A DNA stretch of 64,000 nt. Origin: Devosia sp. (GTDB lineage: Bacteria > Pseudomonadota > Alphaproteobacteria > Rhizobiales > Devosiaceae). The translations under genes were made by a program, and so were the position numbers. Location of the stretch: positions 1 through 64,000 of the forward strand of contig NZ_JACZKG010000027.1 of NCBI RefSeq assembly GCF_014860165.1, given 5' to 3'. Within the stretch, counting starts at the first letter, position 1. Each line of letters begins with the position of its first letter. Shown in pieces: positions 26,243-34,566 of this stretch. The notes below the pieces were generated by a model, which was not told the DNA's origin, made no database searches, and saw only the letters and a list, made by a program, of their open reading frames with translations.

Positions 26243-26247
26243 GGCTT

Positions 26248-26946
26248 TCACTCTCCCCGCAGTTTTCTCAGCATGTCGGCCATCGGGCCGGTCTTGGGCA
26301 GTTCGACCTGCGGCTTGCTCGGGCGGGCCTGCCTTATATGGCTCTGCGCCTTGGGCGCGGGCTTGGCCTCAGCTTCGTCGGCGGGCCTCGTGGCGAGTGC
26401 CAGCTTGTTCATGAAGCCGCTGTCGTCGCCCTTGACCAGCATGTCGGCATGCTTGCCCACCGCGTCCAGCAGCGGCACGAGCCAGGCCTGGTCGGCCTTG
26501 GCAAAGTCGCCCAGCACGTGGTGGGTGACGAATTCCTTGCCCGGATGGCCGATGCCCAGGCGTACTCGCTTGTAGTCGAGCCCGATCTGCGGATCGATGG
26601 AGCGCAGCCCGTTGTGCCCGCCATTACCGCCGCCGATCTTGACGCGCACCTTGCCGGCGGCCAGGTCAAGCTCATCGTAGAGCACGATGATGTCCGAGGG
26701 CGGGAGCTTATAGAACTGGGCCACCTGCTGCACGCTGTCGCCCGAGCGGTTCATGAAGGTCTGCGGCTTGAGCAGGATGACCTTCTCGCCGCCGATATTG
26801 CCTTCGGCCAGCAGGCCACCATGCTTGGAGCGGAACTGGGTGATGCCATGGGCGCGCGCAATCGCGTCGAGGGCCATGAAGCCGATATTGTGGCGGTTGC
26901 CCTCATATTGTCCGCCCGGATTGCCCAGGCCCACAAGCAGCTTCAT
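26248..26946 (-). CDS. pth: Peptidyl-tRNA hydrolase
   Basis: Recycles peptidyl-tRNA released from stalled ribosomes. Of its 232 residues, the first about 190 are the Pth domain: [18 protein letters not shown] at 6-23 (catalytic His 19, Asn 9), FMNRSG at 64-69, DELDLAAG at 91-98 and [12 protein letters not shown] at 107-117. The last about 40 residues form a Lys/Pro/Ala-rich extension ([25 protein letters not shown]) common in alphaproteobacteria. It lies 75 bases after rplY, with a terminator between, in the frequent rplY-pth-ychF order. Confidence 0.96.
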   Translation of the reverse strand: MKLLVGLGNPGGQYEGNRHNIGFMALDAIARAHGITQFRSKHGGLLAEGNIGGEKVILLKPQTFMNRSGDSVQQVAQFYKLPPSDIIVLYDELDLAAGKVRVKIGGGNGGHNGLRSIDPQIGLDYKRVRLGIGHPGKEFVTHHVLGDFAKADQAWLVPLLDAVGKHADMLVKGDDSGFMNKLALATRPADEAEAKPAPKAQSHIRQARPSKPQVELPKTGPMADMLRKLRGE

Positions 26947-26959
26947 TCAAGCACTCCGG

Positions 26960-26990
26960 AAAACGAAAGAGGCGACCCGGAGGCCGCCTC
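26960..26990 (-). terminator. Terminator or attenuator between rplY and pth
   Basis: Minus-strand stem GAGGCG / CGCCTC (26969-26990) with a 10-base GC-rich loop, followed by TTTCGTTTT. It may let only part of the transcripts continue into pth. Confidence 0.7.
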
Positions 26991-27021
26991 AAACTCATAG
27001 CAGAAAATCGAGACGGCGCGA

Positions 27022-27648
27022 TTACTCGGCCTTGGGCTCGGCAGCTGCTTCCGCTTCGCCTTCATCGCCAGCCGACTTGAGCGCCGACGGAGCAACGATG
27101 GTAGCGATGGTCACGTCGTCTTCGTGGCTGTGGTCGGAAACGCCGGCCGGCAGCTTGATCGAGGAGATGTGGATGGTATCGCCGATATCGAGACCGGTCA
27201 GGTCGACGGTCACTTCTTCGGGGATGTTGTCGGCACTCACGGTCAGGTCGAGCGTGTGGTGCACGATGTTCAGCGTGCCACCGCGCTTCAGGCCCGGGCT
27301 TGCTTCTTCGTTGATGAAGTTCACATGCACCTGGACGTTGAGCTTGGTGCCCTTGCCGACGCGGAGGAAATCCACGTGGATGGGGAAGTCCTTGACCGGA
27401 TCAAGCTGGTAGTCGCGCGGAATCACGCGGTGCTTGGTGCCGTCAACATCGAGCTCGATGATGTGGCTCAGGAAGCCGCCAGCATAGATGTACTTGTGTG
27501 CATCCTTGTAGGCGAGGGCGATGGTGACGGGGGCTTTCTTGTCACCGTAGATAACAGCGGGAACGAGTCCCTGACGACGCATTTCGCGAGCGGCCCCCTT
27601 GCCCACTCCCTCACGCGCCTGTGCCTTGAGCACTTTGGTCGCAGCCAT
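27022..27648 (-). CDS. rplY: 50S ribosomal protein L25/general stress protein Ctc
   Basis: A 208-residue protein of the long Ctc type: N-terminal L25 domain (about 1-95, [28 protein letters not shown]) that binds 5S rRNA, and a C-terminal TL5-like beta domain (about 96-185, [23 protein letters not shown]...[14 protein letters not shown]). It ends in an acidic tail ([15 protein letters not shown]). [10 protein letters not shown] at 27648 is the family start, although an in-frame ATG lies 12 bases upstream and neither has a strong ribosome binding site. It is first in the rplY-pth-ychF run. Confidence 0.95.
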   Translation of the reverse strand: MAATKVLKAQAREGVGKGAAREMRRQGLVPAVIYGDKKAPVTIALAYKDAHKYIYAGGFLSHIIELDVDGTKHRVIPRDYQLDPVKDFPIHVDFLRVGKGTKLNVQVHVNFINEEASPGLKRGGTLNIVHHTLDLTVSADNIPEEVTVDLTGLDIGDTIHISSIKLPAGVSDHSHEDDVTIATIVAPSALKSAGDEGEAEAAAEPKAE

Positions 27649-27775
27649 GGAAATATCCATTCTGGGTTGGTGTATGCGTCACTACAACAGCATACGCGCC
27701 CGTCCTCCAGGGGTGACGAGCGCTTCATGGCGCGGGCTATAGCTCAAAGGGGGGCGGCGGGCAAGCGGGAAGGGC

Positions 27776-29014
27776 CTAATCGTCCCGCAGCGTTGCCCGC
27801 TGTGCGATCAGATAGTGGCGCACGGCGTCGTCGGTGGCGAGGCCAATGGCCAGCGTGAGCGCTTCGTGGGCCTCGGTCTTGCGGCCGGCCCTGGCCGCCA
27901 AGTGGCCCCTGGCGGCCCAGTAGGGCTGATAGTTTTCCATGCGCCGGTCATCGGCGATGGCATCGAGGCTGGCCAATGCTGCTTCGGGACCGTCCGTCTC
28001 GGCCAAAGCCGCGGCGCGGTTGAGCAGGGCGACGGGTGAATGGGTCAGGTTCAATAGCACGTCATAGAGCGCCACCACCGAATCCCAATTGGGCCGTCCA
28101 CTCACCCGGCGCGCGACATGCGCGGACTGGATTGCCGCCTCGATCTGGTAGCGGCCGGTCGACCCGGCCGCCCGGTTGGCCTCATGCAGCAGGGCCTCGG
28201 CCGCCAGGATCTGCGCCTCGTCCCACAGGTCGACATCCTGTGCGTTGAGCGGCACATAGGCGCCGTTCGCGTCGCGTCGCGCCTGTCGCCTGGCTTCGGC
28301 ATAGAGCATCAACGCCAGCATGCCCTTGGCCTCGGCCTCGTCGGGCAACAGGCTCACCACCAGCCGCCCAAGCCAGATCGCCTCATCGGCCAGCCGCTCG
28401 GCCGCGGTGTCGCCGATTTCGGTCCAGCCCTTGGCATAGGCGGCATAGATGGCTTCGAGCACGGCATCGAGCCGCGCCGCCAGGTCCTCACGCTCGGGCA
28501 CGGCGAAGGGGATGCCGGCTTCCCTGATCCGGGCCTTGGCCCGTACCAGTCGCTGGCCCATCGTCGTCGGCGGGATGAGGAAGGCGGCGGCGATGTCGAT
28601 GGCCGACAGCCCCAATATGGTCTGCAGGATCAGCGGCGCCCGCATGCCCCGTTCGATGTCGGGGTGGGCACAGGCGAACATCAGCGCCAGGCGGCGGTCG
28701 GGGATCGCCTCGGGTTGGGCGCTGGCTTCTTCGAGTTCCTCGGTCATGAGCTGGATATGAACCTCCCCGGCCGTGCGGGTCTGCCGCCGCCGCGCCGCAT
28801 CGGTCTGGCGGCGGCGGGCGACGGTCAGCAGCCACGCATCGGGGTTGGTCGGAATGCCGTCTTCCGGCCAGGATTTGAGCGCGCTGGCAAAAGCCTCCGC
28901 CAGCGCGTCTTCGGCGCCCGACACGTCGCGGGTGCGGGCAGCGAGAAAGGCGACGAGCCGGCCGTAGCTGTCGCGGGCCACCCGCTCGGCCGCCCGATGC
29001 GCCGCTGATGTCAT
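27776..29014 (-). CDS. ECF RNA polymerase sigma factor with TPR-like C-terminus (ECF42 type)
   Basis: A 412-residue sigma factor. Region 2 (about residues 10-80, GRLVAFLAARTRDVSGAEDALAEAFASALKSWPEDGIPTNPDAWLLTVARRRQTDAAR) and region 4 (about 120-190, LTLGLSAIDIAAAFLIPPTTMGQRLVRAKARIREAGIPF) are followed by a 200-residue helical extension with DEAIWLGRLVVSLLPDEAEAKGMLALMLYAEARR and ALLNRAAALAETDGPEAALASLDAI, the DUF6596/TPR-like domain that marks group ECF42. This group has no anti-sigma factor and is encoded beside YCII/DGPF genes, as here. ATG 29014 overlaps the YCII stop as TGATG, so translation is coupled. The longest frame to 29299 is a shadow of the YCII gene. Confidence 0.93.
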   Translation of the reverse strand: MTSAAHRAAERVARDSYGRLVAFLAARTRDVSGAEDALAEAFASALKSWPEDGIPTNPDAWLLTVARRRQTDAARRRQTRTAGEVHIQLMTEELEEASAQPEAIPDRRLALMFACAHPDIERGMRAPLILQTILGLSAIDIAAAFLIPPTTMGQRLVRAKARIREAGIPFAVPEREDLAARLDAVLEAIYAAYAKGWTEIGDTAAERLADEAIWLGRLVVSLLPDEAEAKGMLALMLYAEARRQARRDANGAYVPLNAQDVDLWDEAQILAAEALLHEANRAAGSTGRYQIEAAIQSAHVARRVSGRPNWDSVVALYDVLLNLTHSPVALLNRAAALAETDGPEAALASLDAIADDRRMENYQPYWAARGHLAARAGRKTEAHEALTLAIGLATDDAVRHYLIAQRATLRDD

Positions 29015-29364
29015 CAAGGCGCGTTCTGCTCGACGATGGGCCGGATTTCGATGGCACCATATTTTGAGCTGGGGCAGCGGTTTGCCCATTCCACTGCCTG
29101 CTCGATGCCATCGACGTCGATGAAGAAGTAGCCGGCCAGTTGTTCGCGGGTATCGGCATAGGGACCGTCGAGCACATCGCTCTTGCCAGCCCGGTTGCGA
29201 ACCACGGTCCCTTCCTTGCCCGGGGTCAGGCGCAGACCACCGGAAAAGCCGGCTCCGGCCTTGTTCAGTGCCTCGTTGAAGGCGGCCCATTCGGCCCACA
29301 ACTCCTTCTGCGGCGCCTTGGCCATGGCTTCGTGGTCGTGGTGGATGATCATCATGTAACGCAT
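29014..29364 (-). CDS. YCII/DGPF domain protein 3 (next to sigma factor)
   Basis: A 116-residue YCII-fold protein with the eponymous motif DGPYADTREQLAGYFFIDVD at about 66-85. Its function is unknown. Fold relatives include dehydrochlorinase-like YciI with an active-site His-Asp. ATG 29364 has GAGGA upstream. It is directly in front of and coupled to the ECF42 gene. A separate promoter-like element AGTCGA-N17-CGAC lies 47 bases upstream, indicating that this gene and the sigma gene can be transcribed together under sigma autocontrol. Confidence 0.9.
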   Translation of the reverse strand: MRYMMIIHHDHEAMAKAPQKELWAEWAAFNEALNKAGAGFSGGLRLTPGKEGTVVRNRAGKSDVLDGPYADTREQLAGYFFIDVDGIEQAVEWANRCPSSKYGAIEIRPIVEQNAP

Positions 29365-29411
29365 TTCGAAATCCTCATGCTGGTCGGTGCGACATGCTCC
29401 GATGCAACAAT

Positions 29412-29438
29412 GTCGGAGCGCCACGACGGCTTTCGACT
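29412..29438 (-). promoter_or_regulatory. ECF42-type promoter P2 (before YCII 3 and sigma gene)
   Basis: Minus strand: AGTCGA (29438-29433), exactly 17 bases, CGAC (29415-29412). It has one mismatch to the TGTCGA-N17-CGAC seen at P1 and P3. Confidence 0.55.
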
Positions 29439-29455
29439 TTTCGACCACAAAATAT

Positions 29456-29818
29456 TCAAGCCGGCGCGGCCGGCATAGGCAGACATTCCATGACCTCCAC
29501 CGAATCCCCCGGCATGAGGGTAAAATGCGGGTGGCTGCGGAACATCTCGGCGGCCGCCTCATGCGTCTCGGCCTGCACAAGCACATAGGCGGTGCAGGCA
29601 TTCTGCGTCGGCGCGATGCCGTCCGGTGAGATGCGCAGGGTCTTGCCGAGTGGGGTGCCCTGGTCGACGATGGCGTCGCCGAGGCCAGCCGCCCATTTGC
29701 TCCACGCTTCCACCCCCGCCATCGTCCGTTGCTGCCTGGTAGGGCTGTCATCAGCGTCCCAGCGCGCCTTTTCCCTGGAGGTAGTCGAGCCGATATAGAG
29801 CGCCAGGAAATGCTTCAT
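29456..29818 (-). CDS. YCII family protein 2
   Basis: A 120-residue YCII-related protein, the most divergent of the three. It opens MKHFLALYIGSTTSREKARW, has GTPLGKTLRISPDG in place of the DGPY motif, and ends ECLPMPAAPA. AETHEAAAEMFRSHPHF matches the last helix-strand part of the fold. It starts 9 bases after YCII protein 1, so it is co-transcribed with it from promoter P1. Loss of the DGPF motif suggests a different binding specificity or a partner role. Confidence 0.8.
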   Translation of the reverse strand: MKHFLALYIGSTTSREKARWDADDSPTRQQRTMAGVEAWSKWAAGLGDAIVDQGTPLGKTLRISPDGIAPTQNACTAYVLVQAETHEAAAEMFRSHPHFTLMPGDSVEVMECLPMPAAPA

Positions 29819-29827
29819 GTTCGTCTC

Positions 29828-30169
29828 CTAGGCGAAGGTGCGGATTTCGATCTTGCCCCAGCTCGCGGCAGGGCACAAAGCGGCCAGCCGGATGGCCTCG
29901 TTGATGTCGGGCGCCTCGATCAGGAAATAGCCGCCGAACTGCTCGCGGGTGTCGGCGTATGGGCCATCATGTACCTGCAGGTTGCCGTCGGCATTGGAAA
30001 TGGTCTTGGCCGTGGTGGTGGGAAGCAGGCCGGCCGTGCTGACAAAGGCGCCCGCCTTCTGCAATGTCTCCTGATAGGCCATGAGCTGGCCCATGAAGCC
30101 TGCCATGTCCTCGGGCGAAATGGCGGCGCCGGCTTTTTCGTCGGCATACAGCATCAGCATGAACTTCAT
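29828..30169 (-). CDS. YCII/DGPF domain protein 1
   Basis: A 113-residue DGPF protein: MKFMLMLYADEKAGAAISPEDMAGFMGQLMAYQETLQKAGAFVS, then the DGPYADTREQFGGYFLIEAPDINEA motif around 69-93. ATG 30169 has CAAGGAGAG upstream. It is the first gene of the sigma locus and has the best-matching ECF promoter (TGTCGA-N17-CGAC), 41 bases upstream. The enzymatic activity of DGPF proteins is unproven. Confidence 0.9.
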   Translation of the reverse strand: MKFMLMLYADEKAGAAISPEDMAGFMGQLMAYQETLQKAGAFVSTAGLLPTTTAKTISNADGNLQVHDGPYADTREQFGGYFLIEAPDINEAIRLAALCPAASWGKIEIRTFA

Positions 30170-30209
30170 CGCATCTCTCCTTGCGGGCACCATAGCCCCT
30201 CAGGGCAAT

Positions 30210-30236
30210 GTCGGGCGAGATGGGGGGGTTTCGACA
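30210..30236 (-). promoter_or_regulatory. ECF42-type promoter P1 (before YCII 1)
   Basis: Minus strand: TGTCGA (30236-30231), exactly 17 bases, CGAC (30213-30210). This agrees with the -35 TGTCGA and -10 CG(A/T)C motif that I recall as described for ECF42 sigma factors. Confidence 0.7.
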
Positions 30237-30321
30237 GGGGACGCCAAACTTCCACCAACTACCGAGCTCCCTCCGGCTTGCCCCGAGGGCCATTCGCCGC
30301 TCGAGCCGTGCTGAGAGTGGT

Positions 30322-30340
30322 CCTCGGGTCAAGCCCGAGG
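30322..30340. repeat. Palindromic intergenic repeat, family B copy 3
   Basis: CCTCGGG-TCAAG-CCCGAGG, perfect 7-bp stem, between the sigma locus promoter and the prs stop. Confidence 0.7.
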
Positions 30341-30391
30341 GAACGCCGTGCGCATGACAACTGCGGCAGACTAGGCGGAAGCAAGAGAAGT

Positions 30392-31324
30392 CTAGTCGAA
30401 TAGGCTCGAAACGCTCTGTTCGCTGGCCGTGCGGGCCACGGCTTCGCCGATCAGCGGGGCGATGGACATGCGGCGGATATTGCCGGCATTGCGTTGGGCT
30501 TCCGTCTCTTCGATGGAGTCGGTCACGACCAGTTCCTTGAGCATGGAGGCGGCGATGCGCTCGGAGGCGCCTTCGGACAGCACGCCATGGGTGATATAGG
30601 CCGACACTTCCTTGGCGCCGGCCTTGAGCAGCGCCTCGGCGGCGTTGACCAGGGTGCCGCCACTGTCGACGATGTCGTCGATAAGGATGCAGGTCTGCCC
30701 TGAGACGTCGCCGATGATGTTCATCACTTCGCTGACCCCGGCGCGCGGGCGGCGCTTGTCGACGATGGCGAGATTGGCGCCGATGCGGCCGGCGACATTG
30801 CGCGCTCGCACCACGCCGCCGACGTCGGGCGACACGATCATCACGTTCTTGATGTCGTAATTGTCCTGGATGTCGCGCACCATGACGGGTGCAGCGGTCA
30901 GGTTGTCGGTCGGGATATCGAAGAAGCCCTGGATCTGGCTGGCATGCAGGTCCAGCGTCAGTACGCGGTTGGCGCCCGCCTGGGTGATGAGGTTGGATAC
31001 CAGCTTGGCCGAAATGGGCGTGCGCGGCGCCGATTTACGGTCCTGCCGCGCATAGCCGAAATAGGGGAGAACCGCGGTGATCCGGCGGGCCGACGAGCGG
31101 CGCAGCGCGTCCGTCAGGATCAGCAATTCCATCAAATTATCATTTGCCGGATAGCTGGTCGACTGCAGGATGAAGGCGTCTTCGCCGCGCACATTCTCAT
31201 GCACCTCGACATAGACTTCCTTGTCCGCGAAGCGCTTGACCGTACAATCGGTGAGGGGCAATTCGAGATAACTGGCGACGGCCTGGGCAAGGGCTCGGTT
31301 GGAGTTGCCGGTCACCAGCTTCAT
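30392..31324 (-). CDS. prs: Ribose-phosphate pyrophosphokinase (PRPP synthetase)
   Basis: Makes PRPP from ribose 5-phosphate and ATP for purine, pyrimidine, His, Trp and NAD synthesis. The 310-residue length is canonical. Motifs are [30 protein letters not shown] and FGYARQDRK in the N-terminal half, the metal/ATP segment [33 protein letters not shown], and the PRPP-binding loop [13 protein letters not shown] in the C-terminal half. AGGATCG precedes ATG 31324. It is on the same strand as lgt-midA-pgeF but 200 bases away, with a strong palindrome between, so it probably has its own promoter. Confidence 0.96.
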   Translation of the reverse strand: MKLVTGNSNRALAQAVASYLELPLTDCTVKRFADKEVYVEVHENVRGEDAFILQSTSYPANDNLMELLILTDALRRSSARRITAVLPYFGYARQDRKSAPRTPISAKLVSNLITQAGANRVLTLDLHASQIQGFFDIPTDNLTAAPVMVRDIQDNYDIKNVMIVSPDVGGVVRARNVAGRIGANLAIVDKRRPRAGVSEVMNIIGDVSGQTCILIDDIVDSGGTLVNAAEALLKAGAKEVSAYITHGVLSEGASERIAASMLKELVVTDSIEETEAQRNAGNIRRMSIAPLIGEAVARTASEQSVSSLFD

Positions 31325-31482
31325 GGGCGCGATCCTGTCTCAACCAATCCCCGATATCCGGGGATCATCCAGTTTCGCGGGCACCTTTATCGAGTCGCTC
31401 TCGGCGGCGCAACGCAACAAATGGATGAGGGGCGAAATGGGTAAACAGATCCGCTTGGTGCGGTTGCGGCTCCAGTCGTCCT

Positions 31483-31506
31483 TCCCTCCCCCTCGAGGGG
31501 GAGGGA
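31483..31506. repeat. Perfect 24-bp palindrome
   Basis: Centred on CTCGAG with arms TCCCTCCCCCTC / GAGGGGGAGGGA and no loop. It lies between the pgeF stop and prs. A related element is at 40828-40851. Confidence 0.8.
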
Positions 31507-31526
31507 GGCCCCGGCCCACTACTCTC

Positions 31527-32297
31527 TCACATCAGCCCGATAACAGCGATCTGCCGCCCGGTCGTGCCGCCCTGGTGGGTGGCGTAGCGATGGGAGAAAT
31601 ACTGCTCCGGATTGCCATAGGTACAGCTGCCGATCCGTTCGGCATCCTTCACGCCGGCTCGCTCCAGTTCCGCGGCCACAAAGCCGGGCAGATCGAAATG
31701 GGCACGACCGCCATTGCGGGTGGAGAAATGCCGCCAGCCATCGGGCCGCAGCTTGGTGAAATCTTCCATGAAGTGCGGCCCCACTTCATAGTTCTCGCCT
31801 GAAATGGTCGGGCCAATGGCGGCGACGATATTGGCGGGGTCGGCACCCAGCTCCACCATGGCGGCTACGGTATTGCCGACGATGCCGTCGACGGCGCCGC
31901 GCCAGCCGGCATGGGCCGCGCCCACCACGCCGGCCTGTTGGTCGGCGAGCAGGATGGGGGTGCAGTCTGCGGTCAATATGCCCAGCGCCAGCAGGGGCAT
32001 GCGGGTCACCAGCGCGTCTGCCTCGATGGCCACATCGGCCACCGGGCGCTCGTTGAGTCGGTGCACCCTTGCGGAATGGACCTGCTTGAGCAGGAAGAGC
32101 TGGTTGCGGCGAAAGCCCAAAGCCTCGGCCGCACCGGTGCGGTTGATATCGACCGCGCGGGGCTCGTCGCCCACTGATATCGACATGTTGTTTTCGGCGA
32201 ACTGGCCGAGCGAGCTGCCGCCCTTGCGCCCGAAAAATCCGTGCCGGACGCCCGCCAGGTCGGCAAGCGCCGCGCTTTGCTCGAAATGCTGGGTCAT
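31527..32297 (-). CDS. pgeF: Peptidoglycan editing factor/multicopper-oxidase-like PgeF (YfiH)
   Basis: A 256-residue YfiH/PgeF protein. The zinc ligands stand in the expected places: HSARVH after LLKQV, DCTPIL following LGILTA, and HAGWRGAVDGIVG. The start HGFFGRKGGSS is family-typical. Members remove misincorporated L-Ser from peptidoglycan precursors in E. coli and act as purine nucleoside phosphorylases or laccase-like enzymes elsewhere. ATG 32297 overlaps the midA-like stop by 4 bases, so it is in one operon with lgt. Confidence 0.92.
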   Translation of the reverse strand: MTQHFEQSAALADLAGVRHGFFGRKGGSSLGQFAENNMSISVGDEPRAVDINRTGAAEALGFRRNQLFLLKQVHSARVHRLNERPVADVAIEADALVTRMPLLALGILTADCTPILLADQQAGVVGAAHAGWRGAVDGIVGNTVAAMVELGADPANIVAAIGPTISGENYEVGPHFMEDFTKLRPDGWRHFSTRNGGRAHFDLPGFVAAELERAGVKDAERIGSCTYGNPEQYFSHRYATHQGGTTGRQIAVIGLM

Positions 32298-33379
32298 GGC
32301 GAAAATCCCTGTGGCAGCAGGCCGGGGCTGGCGGCGCAGAAAGCCTTGAACAGATTACCCATCTGCTCGGGGGCGACCAGCCTGGCCTTGGCTGTCGCAA
32401 TATCGTCCGCGGATGCCGGATTGGCGGCGCTCAGCGCCCGAGCGCGTTCATTGATGCCCAGCCGCGTCAGGAACTGCCCCTGCGTGGCCAGCGGCTGCAC
32501 GGCGAGGCCGGCATTGGCGGCCACATTGCCCAGCGCCTCGAAATCGACATGGGCCGACAGGTCGGTCTCCCCCGGCGCGTCGAGCACATCCGCATATTGA
32601 TGGCGGCGCACGCCCTGCAGGGTTTCGCCGGTCTGGGTCCGCGCATAACCATAGTCGATGGCGAGGATGGCCCCGCCCTGGGTCGAGATGATGGCGGCCA
32701 GCCGCTTCATCACTTCGCCACTGGCCAGGCCCACCTCGAACACACTATTGGTTTCGGCATTGGCCACCGCCTCGGGCATCGCCGTTGCCGGGATGGGCGT
32801 CGGGTTAAGGCCGAAGCTGCGCTGGCCGTCGGTCAGGCCGACGACGCGTTCATGCCAGCCATCGTCCATGCGGACGAACTGGCGGATGGGCAGGGCGTCG
32901 AAGAATTCGTTGGCGACCACCAGCAGCGGGCCCTGGCCGACCTTGTCGAAGCTGTCGATCCACTTGGGCTCATAGGGTTCGAGCCGCGCATTCTGCTCGG
33001 CAATCAGCGCCGGATTGGTCTCGAACAGGCGCAGGTCGAGCGCGTCGCGGAAGCCCTCGGCGCGGCAGGCGACGCGCAGCATGTCGGCCATCAGCGTGCC
33101 GCGACCGGGCCCAAGTTCGAGCAGGGTGAAGGCCTTGGGGCTGCCCATCTGCTGCCAGAGATTGACGAAGAAGAAGCCGATCAACTCGCCGAACATCTGG
33201 CTGATCTCGGGCGCGGTGACGAAATCGCCCTTGATGCCGAGCGGGTCGTCGCTCTTGTAGTAGCCCTTGGTCGGGTGGGTCAGGCACAGCGCCATGTAGC
33301 TGGCGACCGACATCGGCCCGCTGGTGCGGATCTGCATGTCGATCAGTTCGGGGAGGGTGGGGGCTGGTTGATCAACCAC
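32294..33379 (-). CDS. SAM-dependent methyltransferase, MidA/NDUFAF7 family
   Basis: A 361-residue class I methyltransferase. SAM motif LLELGPGRGTLMADML at about 86-101, with the N-terminal SVASYMALCLTHPTKGYYKSDDPLGIKGDFVTAPEISQMFGELIGFF, which is the MidA/NDUFAF7 signature. The human relative NDUFAF7 methylates an Arg of complex I subunit NDUFS2, and a similar role on bacterial NuoD is plausible but unproven. It overlaps lgt by 8 bases upstream and pgeF by 4 downstream, a frequent alphaproteobacterial order. Confidence 0.92.
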   Translation of the reverse strand: MVDQPAPTLPELIDMQIRTSGPMSVASYMALCLTHPTKGYYKSDDPLGIKGDFVTAPEISQMFGELIGFFFVNLWQQMGSPKAFTLLELGPGRGTLMADMLRVACRAEGFRDALDLRLFETNPALIAEQNARLEPYEPKWIDSFDKVGQGPLLVVANEFFDALPIRQFVRMDDGWHERVVGLTDGQRSFGLNPTPIPATAMPEAVANAETNSVFEVGLASGEVMKRLAAIISTQGGAILAIDYGYARTQTGETLQGVRRHQYADVLDAPGETDLSAHVDFEALGNVAANAGLAVQPLATQGQFLTRLGINERARALSAANPASADDIATAKARLVAPEQMGNLFKAFCAASPGLLPQGFSP

Positions 33380-34217
33380 GGACCAAACTCTCCCGCCTTG
33401 TCCCGGCCCACACCACCAGGCCCAGCCCCGCCAGCACCAGCGGCAGGCTCAGCAGCATGCCCATGGTCAGCCAGCCGCCATAGAGGTAGCCGAGCTGGAT
33501 GTCGGGCAGGCGCACGAATTCGACGGCAATGCGCGACAGGCCATAGCCGATGCCGAAAATGCCGGCGACCATGCCGGGCCGGCGCAGCGCGTAAAAGACA
33601 TGGGTGAACACCCGTATGACCAGGAACAGCAGCAGCCCTTCCAGCGCCGCTTCGTAGAGCTGGCTGGGGTGACGCGGCAACTGCTCGGGATCGGTGGGAA
33701 ACACCACGCCCCAGGGCAGGGTTGTCGGGGCGCCATAGAGTTCGGCATTGATGAAATTGGCGATGCGCACCAGGAAGATGCCGATGGTCGCCACCGAGGC
33801 GATGAGGTCCAGGCCGCTCAGCCAGTTGCCATTGCCCTTGCGCCAGGTGAACAGCACCACGGCCAGCATCAGGCCGAGCATGCCGCCGTGATAGCTCATG
33901 CCGCCATCGAGCGTGTTGATGATCTCGGTGGGGTTCTGCAGGTAATAGGGCAGGTTGTAGAACAGCACATAGCCCACCCGGCCGCCGATCACGATGGCCA
34001 GCATGGTCCAGAAGGCAAAATCCCAGATATCCTTGGCGGCGAAGGGCGGCTCGCCCTTGTGCCAGAGCCTGCTATTGGCCAGCAGCAGATAGCCATAGGC
34101 GGCGCCCAGGCCGACGCCAAACAGATAGCCCAAGGCATACCAGCGCACGGCAAACGGCCCGATGGCAAAGGCGATTGGATCGATATCGGGGAAGGGCAAA
34201 ACCAGCTCCTGCGGCAA
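33372..34217 (-). CDS. lgt: Prolipoprotein diacylglyceryl transferase
   Basis: A 281-residue inner-membrane enzyme that transfers diacylglyceryl from phosphatidylglycerol to the lipobox Cys of prolipoproteins. It has seven membrane segments. The family signature is GGRVGYVLFYNL and GGMSYHGGMLGL (His of the active site), then RIANFINAELYGAPT (Lgt signature) and HPSQLYEA. ATG 34217 is first in the lgt-midA-pgeF operon, with divergent ubiK upstream. CAATTGGTC-type promoter elements could not be defined. Confidence 0.96.
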   Translation of the reverse strand: MPQELVLPFPDIDPIAFAIGPFAVRWYALGYLFGVGLGAAYGYLLLANSRLWHKGEPPFAAKDIWDFAFWTMLAIVIGGRVGYVLFYNLPYYLQNPTEIINTLDGGMSYHGGMLGLMLAVVLFTWRKGNGNWLSGLDLIASVATIGIFLVRIANFINAELYGAPTTLPWGVVFPTDPEQLPRHPSQLYEAALEGLLLFLVIRVFTHVFYALRRPGMVAGIFGIGYGLSRIAVEFVRLPDIQLGYLYGGWLTMGMLLSLPLVLAGLGLVVWAGTRRESLVRG

Positions 34218-34309
34218 TCGGCCGGACCATTGCCGCTTCGGCCTCTCTGGTCAAGTCGGTGAGCGTATCCTAAGTAATGGCGTAAGGGGCCGAACCGAAT
34301 GGGTATGCG

Positions 34310-34564
34310 ATGAGCCAGAATAACAGGATCTTCGACGATCTGGGCCGATTGATGAACGAGGCTGCCGGCGTGGCCGATGGCGTGCGCCGCGAGGTCGAGA
34401 CGGCCGTCAAGGGCCAGGCCCAGCGTTTCGTCGCCGATATGGACCTGGTCAAGCGCGAGGATTTCGACGCGCTGCGCGAGCTGGTGCAGGTGCAGGGCGA
34501 AGAGATTGACGCGCTTCGCAAGGAACTGGCAGCCCTCAAGGGCGCTGCGCCCAAAGCGAACTGA
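34310..34564 (+). CDS. ubiK: Accessory factor UbiK family protein
   Basis: An 84-residue membrane-fusogenic/UbiK-type protein: amphipathic N-terminal segment (NRIFDDLGRLMNEAAGVADGVRREV) and a C-terminal coiled coil (VKREDFDALRELVQVQGEEIDALRKELAALKG). UbiK assists the soluble ubiquinone biosynthesis complex in E. coli. ATG 34310 is preceded by TGGGTATGCG without a strong ribosome binding site. It is 2 bases from the phosphoesterase gene, so they are co-transcribed. Confidence 0.88.
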   Translation: MSQNNRIFDDLGRLMNEAAGVADGVRREVETAVKGQAQRFVADMDLVKREDFDALRELVQVQGEEIDALRKELAALKGAAPKAN

Positions 34565-34566
34565 TT

